Shown here: positions 58,931 through 64,000 of the stretch, in pieces
How positions within the stretch are numbered: position 1 is the first letter of the stretch
Layout: each line of letters opens with the position of its first letter
Source of the DNA: Paraspadella gotoi
Lineage: Eukaryota; Chaetognatha
NCBI GenBank assembly: GCA_051294375.1
Contig: CM119264.1
Location: 18,755,581 to 18,819,580, forward strand
Direction of reading: 5' to 3'
Length of the DNA: 64,000 nucleotides
Program-made: the position numbers and the translations under genes
The notes under the pieces: generated by a model
Told to the model about the DNA's origin: nothing
What the model saw: only the letters and a program-made list of their open reading frames with translations
The model's database searches: none

Positions 58931-59600
58931 AACTCAAAAATCTTCGTTTCTCGTGGTTTTTTTTTTTATGAAATATAAAAGTAATTCTGGGGTTGGTGTT
59001 TTTTGGTTTATGGTTTTCGTTTTTTTTTGCGTTATTTTTTTCCTTTTTTGTTCCCTTTTTTTCCGGAAAACCTTTTTTTGAGACTCGGGAATGTGAAAAG
59101 AGAGAGAGAGAGAGAGAGAAGAGAGAGAGAAGGAGAAGAGAGAGAGAAAGANNNNNNNNNNNNNNNNNNNNNNNNNGAGAGAGAGAGAGAGAGAGAGATA
59201 TTGGATTATAAAGGCGCAAAATGAATCATGGCATGCGACTAAATGAAGAAAACAAAAGCTAATTAAAATTTTCCGATGGCTTTGCTCCAAAATCATTAAG
59301 CAGAGGAGGAGGACGACGACCACCATAATATTATTATTATTATTAATATTATTAATGATATTGATAATGATGATGCTGTTGTTGATGATGACGATGATAT
59401 TGATGATGATGATCATAATATATGACAACAATGAACAAAATTCACTATCGCTTAAAATTAAGCAATTTCCGTTCTGCTCCCAGCTCGTAACAAAAAAAAA
59501 GACTGAGGTGACATTTGGAACGTTGGGTCTTATTTAGTTTTGAGATGATCTCATAAAAAAATATTGTTCACATAAAAATATTCTTTCTATTGCTCTTCTC
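58931..59600. other. T-rich, GA and ATG/ATT repeats, no gene
   Basis: Poly-T-rich 58960-59080, a GA tract 59098-59200 broken by a 25-base gap (59152-59176), and trinucleotide-rich DNA (ATT, GAT) at 59325-59425. Confidence 0.7.
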
Positions 59601-60238
59601 CGTATCTCTCTGTCGACCTCTCACTCAGCCGCAAGCCACTCTTCCTTCTTTCGATATATATTTTCGTGTTCTGTTGTTTGAAATATCGTCTGCTCCCGTC
59701 GCCAGACGACGCTTATTGTCGAGAGAACCGATCTTTCCCGTCCAAAATGGCCGCGCGGTGGCGCAAAAGGTCGTAATACGCTGCGCCTTTCGGTAATGTT
59801 TGGACCATAACAATCCCTCGTAAACTTACTCTCTCGACCGGGAGAAGCATCCCGCTGGACTCACCTCTCTATTTCCCTAATATTTTTCCTTCTCACCCTC
59901 TTGCTTTTGCGGTATGGATGTCCGTCTTCTCTTCTCTTTTCTTTACTTTCCTGTTTTTGTTTTCTTTTTTATCTTTAGTTTTCTTTTCTTCTCTTCTCTT
60001 TGCTTCTCTTTTCTTCACTCTTCTCTTCTCTCCTCTGCTATAACTTTTTCTTTTGCTCTTTTCTTTTCTCCTTCTTCCCAGACGGTTCTCTTTTCCCTTT
60101 CTCCCTTTTGTCATAACTGTTATCTCCCTGGCTTTTGCCAAAGAAAGTCATCGGAGGCTCTTTTTTCTCATTCTCTCGTTGTTGTTTCTTTTTAAAGAAA
60201 TGTCGTTGTTGTTTTCGTTGTTCTTGCTCCTTTTTTAA
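59601..60238. other. Pyrimidine-rich single-copy stretch, no gene called
   Basis: 59925-60130 is CT-rich (TTTTCTTTTCTT). A small GC-rich patch at 59700-59790 is open on both strands and was not assigned. Confidence 0.5.
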
Positions 60239-60844
60239 ATGCCAAACGATTCGCTGAGAAAAAAACAAGGCCAGGAAACCTTCGAGCAGAAGAAGGCGTT
60301 TCTCGGCAAAAACCTCTCCCCGACTGCGTCCCTCGACTCGTCCGCCCCCCTTCCCACCCCCTCTCCCTCAAACCGGAGGGGGAAAAAAAGCAAACAGAGT
60401 TTACGGTCGCAAACAACTTCCGAGGCCGAGGAAACCGTGGGAAAGCCGGGACCGAAAAAACGGCTGAAAACGGTTCCAAAACGAAGCCCTGTAAAAATTC
60501 TAAACACGCAAACATGGAACGGCGTGGAAAATGGTGCCGAGCCAAAACCGACGGAACTCGCGCGTTTATCTATAAAACAATATCGATTTACATTATTTAA
60601 ATCGTTGATGAATTTATAATTAATGGAAAATTGGTATATCATAGAAATTTTAAAAAACAAAATAAAATGGATATTAGAGGATTTTGATCTGGCGTGTCAA
60701 AGATACGGGAGGCCAAAAGTGCCGAATGAAATGACGAAAACCGATCAACGACGACGACGACGACGACGACCACAACAACGACGAACTTTCGTTGACGCCA
60801 TTTTTTATCCGATTTCTACGCCGCATCGTGAAGTAGTTCTTTAA
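60239..60844 (+). CDS. Candidate gene: two same-frame ORFs split by one TAA
   Basis: An ATG directly after an in-frame TAA opens 126 codons to a TAA at 60617-60619. One codon later an ATG in the same frame opens another 73 codons to a TAA ending at 60844. The first part is Lys/Ser/Pro/Thr-rich with basic patches (NRRGKKSKQSLRSQ, GPKKRLKTVPKRSP). The second begins MENWYIIEILKNKIKWILED and contains a run of seven Arg encoded by CGA/CGT-type codons. Local GC at 60260-60550 is clearly above the AT-rich flanks. Basic composition would suit a nuclear protein, but I recognise no family. The internal stop could be a base error, or the two may be unrelated chance frames. A GA microsatellite follows at 60860. 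Confidence 0.3.
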
Positions 60845-60857
60845 CTTTGAGACTAAC

Positions 60858-60859
60858 TC

Positions 60860-60922
<63 letters not shown>

Positions 60923-60925
60923 AAG
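60858..60925. repeat. (GA)n microsatellite
   Basis: About 60 bp of near-pure GA. Confidence 0.95.
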
Positions 60926-61537
60926 AGAGTTCTATCTTTTTCCATATTTCTCGTGTTTTTTCTTATGATAATGGATAACTATATAATTGATGAGGATCCT
61001 GAAAGTTGATGTGAGGGAGGAAAAAGTGAATAAAGAGGCGGTGAGTGGGTGAGGTGGGTCGTGGCNNNNNNNNNNNNNNNNNNNNNNNNNNNNNNNNNNN
61101 NNNNNNNNNNNNNNNNNNNNNNNNNNNNNNNNNNNNNNNNNNNNNNNNNNNNNNNNNNNNNNNNNNNNNNNNNNNNNNNNNNNNNNNNNNNNNNNNNNNA
61201 ACTTCTTCTCTTTCACAAATCACAATGATTGAAAATCGTAGATGGTCTCTGATGTCATGTTACGAATCGAGTAACGTGTAGTGAAGATTGGGAGAAGGAA
61301 TTTAGTAAATTACAAAAATGTAAATAATATTTCTCGGCCTAAAATTCCATTCTCATTTACATTCCTACTTTGGTAAACAAAGTAGTTCATATAAAAGTCA
61401 TTGTTATTTTATTCTCGCGCACATTTTCCCTTCGATGTTATACTGAAATAAACTCTCGTTCATTTTACTTTGGTATCGAATTCTTTTCACTAAAAATTCC
61501 GTCCTCCACTGTGTCTCTAGGCTTCTCTTAATAATTT
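60926..61537. other. Gap-containing stretch, no gene seen
   Basis: The 134-base gap 61066-61199 and AT-rich DNA with an AATAAA at 61448. Open frames here exist only across the gap. Confidence 0.7.
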
Positions 61538-61990
61538 TTGATAATTTCGTTCGGATTTGATTTGAAACCTAGTTTCATGGACTGTGGTTCCATTGAATGT
61601 AACGCCAACGTGGAATGTAACCCACATTTGTGCCCTCAATTAATGAGAATTAATGAAGAAAATGGCGAATGGACGGCGTTAATCGATGACAAAACGACGG
61701 CATTGACCGCAGTACCCGCCGCATTTGGCTGGGGCGCAGCGGTGGGCGTGTCTCGCCGCTGTAATGAGCCAGGGAGAATATCCTTTCCATCGCCTTCTCC
61801 ATGGGGCCGCCGCAATTTTCATTTAGAGAGGGCGTTGAATTATGAGGGCATAAAAAGGAGGGCGGGGGTCAACGATGCTCATCTCCATTCTGGTCGCGAC
61901 TCGATCCCGATGCAGTTTCGCCCAGTGACTTTTCCAACGATTTCGATTCATGAGGATAACGAGGGCGTTTTAAGGGTGACTCAAAATTAA
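61538..61990 (+). CDS. Candidate ORF, 150 codons, unrecognised
   Basis: A plus-strand ATG frame begins MIISFGFDLKPSF. It has a Cys-containing N-terminal part (MDCGSIECNANVECNPHLC), a Gly/Ala segment (PAAFGWGAAVGVS) and ends GVLRVTQN. GC is higher than the flanks, and the opposite strand has many stops. No domain, signal peptide or membrane segment was recognised, and no splice sites were needed to keep it open. It could be an exon or a chance frame. Confidence 0.3.
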   Translation: MIISFGFDLKPSFMDCGSIECNANVECNPHLCPQLMRINEENGEWTALIDDKTTALTAVPAAFGWGAAVGVSRRCNEPGRISFPSPSPWGRRNFHLERALNYEGIKRRAGVNDAHLHSGRDSIPMQFRPVTFPTISIHEDNEGVLRVTQN

Positions 61991-62101
61991 GTTAAGCCTA
62001 AAAATTAAGTATCAAATGATAAAGTTGGTATAATAATAATATATTGTATACGAGTGGAAAAAAATAGAGTAAAATTTCCTTAACTCACCAAGCCACCAGA
62101 G

Positions 62102-62107
62102 TTTATT
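62102..62107 (-). terminator. Polyadenylation signal AATAAA (minus)
   Basis: TTTATT on the plus strand, about 120 bp downstream (minus sense) of the stop codon of the candidate terminal exon at 62229-62689. Confidence 0.45.
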
Positions 62108-62228
62108 GGATGAAGGATAATTTTAATAATAGTACCTTTTTTTCTAAAATATTTTTCAAATATTTTAAATAAGTTAAAAAGAAAAAGCTGAGAGCCCAAG
62201 TTTTCCATCTACCCCCACACGGTTATAC

Positions 62229-62689
62229 TCACCACTCGGTTATACCCCCACTCCCCACTTCGAGACACCGGCTTCTTTTTTTTTCTTTTTCGAAGCCTCG
62301 CGTAAAAATCGTTGGACCGACGACTCGTATAACTCGGTCATGGGCCCGTGGCGGCGTCGCACCATAAAACGCCATAAAACACCGTAAAATCTCTTCGACC
62401 ATTCCTCGCCCCGTTTTCGAAGCGACGTTAATTAGTCTTAAGCGAGTCGGGGTCGGCGTCTGCGCCCGCGTTCGGCCGACGCCGTTGAGTCTCTTAACGA
62501 GGACGAGGCCGCCGATGATGATGAAGACGACGACGACGAACGGAATGAACAGAACGATGGCGTCGGTGTCGTCGTCGTCGTCGTCGTCGGCGTCGTCGTC
62601 GTCGTCGTCGGCGTCGTCGTCGGCGTCGTCGTCGGCGTCATTGTTGTGTCGGTCCCGTTGTTTGGTTGAAGCGAAGTTTCGAGCGAAGA
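62229..62689 (-). CDS. Candidate terminal exon: acidic stalk, transmembrane helix, cytoplasmic tail
   Basis: On the minus strand, after a possible acceptor (CAAATTAG), a frame of 153 codons including TGA (62229-62231) stays open. About 16 mixed residues precede an Asp-rich stalk of GAC runs (3, 3, 6 and 7) separated by GCC. A hydrophobic stretch AIVLFIPFVVVVFIIIGGLV follows, then LVKRLNGVGR, a normal basic stop-transfer, and about 85 tail residues. A poly(A) signal lies just downstream. The arrangement is a type I membrane protein C-terminus. It sits 5' (minus sense) of the Ig exons, so in the present order it belongs to a neighbouring gene, though misassembly could have displaced it from the same gene. 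Caution: the plus strand also gives an acidic run followed by poly-Val through the same GTC/GAC repeats. The mixed hydrophobic composition favours the minus reading. Confidence 0.4.
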
Positions 62690-62709
62690 CTAATTTGAAA
62701 TCTCAATTG

Positions 62710-63118
62710 GACTCTGGCGCTTGATTCAAATTAGCCGCTTTGTTGGTCAGATCGATTTGTGAAATCGAAACGGTTTTTTCGTTAAAATTTAGGACTGACA
62801 TTTATAATTTGTAAAGATTAAAATTCAAACTTGTTTTAGAAAGAAGGAGCAAATTTTCGATGAAATCTCGCGATCGCAATTAATTTTTGAGGTGAAAGAC
62901 TTTAAACGGCTGATTCGGAAATCAAGCATGCCCGCGCCCGCCCCGAGTTTCCAGAGACGCAGCCAACTGCTCCATCTATTCGGATCCGCTGTTGCGACGC
63001 CGAGTCCGGGATGGCGCGGAATCGACGCCGCGGGAAAAAGACCGACAGACTCGACGCAAATCGCATAATTTGCATCTCATCATTCCCATCGTAACACACG
63101 GAGTGGGGCGAGAGTTAG
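62710..63118. other. Single-copy stretch, no gene called
   Basis: A GC-rich patch at 62930-63060 is open on both strands for 60-90 codons. Neither frame has supporting splice sites. Confidence 0.5.
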
Positions 63119-63129
63119 AAGTCTTTATG

Positions 63130-63189
<60 letters not shown>

Positions 63190-63880
63190 CCTCCCTTTCT
63201 ACCTCTTTCTTTTTCTCTATCTAGCGTACATCCTATCTATCTGTATATCTATCCTGTCTAACCTATCTATCGTATCTATTCAATCTTTATTTAATAGAAC
63301 TTCTGTCTCGTTTTCTATTCGAAACTAGAGTTTTATAATATTTGATCCTCTTCTTAGTAAATCAATGAAACAAAAATCAATGCGAGGAAGGAGCTGACGA
63401 AACTTCTGNNNNNNNNNNNNNNNNNNNNNNNNNCATATGATGTCTCTCTCTCTCTCTCTCTCTCTGCTCTCGTCGCTCTCTCTGCTCTCTCTTCTCTCTC
63501 TTCTCTTTCTCTCTCTCTCTGCTCTCTCCTCTCTTCTTGCTCTCTCTGCTACTCCTCTCTCTCTCTCTCTACTCTCTCTCGTCTCTCTCTCCTAGCCTTT
63601 CTACCTCTTTCTTTTTCTCTCATCAGGCGTACATCCTATTCTATTCTGTTATATCTATTCCTGTCTTGAACCTATCTTCGTAATCTAGTTCTAATGCTTT
63701 ATTTAATAGAACTTCTGTCTCGTGTCTTTTCTATTCGAGAACTGATGTGAGTTTTACTATAATATTTGATTCCTCTCGTTATAACTCAAGTAAGATCAAT
63801 GACAAAATCAATGGCGAGTAGGATGCCATGCACGAAACTTCTGTTATTTACGTATAATCTCCTACATAATTTTTTCGCTT
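63119..63880. repeat. Direct duplication across a 25-base gap, with (CT)n
   Basis: 63119-63408 and 63434-63850 contain the same order: ATGATGTCTCTCTC and a (CT)n tract, CTTTCTACCTCTTTC, GTACATCCTAT, ATTTAATAGAACTTCTGTCTCG, AATATTTGAT, and ATCAATG..GAAACTTCTG. The second has many more indels. The gap 63409-63433 lies between them. Confidence 0.85.
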
Positions 63881-64000
63881 TTTGTGAGTAAACAACATTT
63901 TTTCCTCCGGGTTTCCTAAAAGCTCTCTCCTTCTCTGCTCCTCTCTCTACCTCCCCCGCTCGTCTCTCCTCTCTCCCTCTCTCTCATGGGGTTGGTCGAC
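63881..64000. other. Window end, CT-rich, no gene
   Basis: T-rich DNA followed by interrupted CT repeats. Confidence 0.6.

Noticed and set aside
59601-59800. Overlapping ORFs with an AAAATGGCCGCG start-like site
   Set aside because: Open on both strands over a short GC patch. The frame from that ATG ends within ten codons.

Overview
The window looks like animal (metazoan) nuclear DNA from an invertebrate. GT-AG introns interrupt immunoglobulin (Ig)-superfamily coding exons. (GA)n/(CT)n microsatellites occur every 1-2 kb, and intergenic and intronic DNA is AT-rich. I cannot fix the phylum; extreme GA/CT repeat content is known from some crustaceans, but that is only a hint. The assembly is draft quality: 13 N gaps, many single-base indels between repeated copies, and several blocks present two to four times, with joins falling in microsatellites or N gaps.

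Layout. 1-7260 is an AT-rich repeat block (complex satellite, two fold-back structures, an acidic open frame at its end). 7261-12550 is mostly gene-free and carries a long degenerate minisatellite (8830-10080). 12553-16333 is a second, shorter copy of 1-7260, and 19080-19710 is an inverted third copy of a small part. 16334-28440 holds the best-supported single-copy exon (26041-26218, minus) and long purine- or pyrimidine-only stretches around two larger gaps. 28450-35040 and 35310-42130 are inverted copies of each other. The right arm runs on into 44559, where an LTR (44560-46105) with a tRNA-Lys-type primer site interrupts it. 46158-53430 repeats 39060-44559 plus further sequence, and 53445-58930 repeats 48320-53430 in lower quality. 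58930-63980 is mostly unique and carries a candidate transmembrane terminal exon on the minus strand (62229-62689) and two unrecognised plus-strand ORFs.

Main gene. Four minus-strand exons join with matching phases and no stop into part of an Ig cell-surface protein: 47436-47560 (phase 2 in, 1 out), 46299-46414 (1 in, 0 out), 37864-38093 (0 in, 2 out) and 26041-26218 (2 in, 0 out). They encode the end of one Ig domain, a complete second domain with a long Gly/Ala/Asp/Glu insert, and the start of a third. The first three exons occur again in other copies with frameshifts. Signal-peptide exon, first half of Ig1 and downstream exons were not found.

Most notable signals: hairpin arrays in the U3 and leader of the LTR, a 21-bp-periodic array of CACGTG-like sites inside a CpG-rich block that stays open on both strands, the acidic insert in the second Ig domain, and the fold-back assembly that separates exons of one gene.
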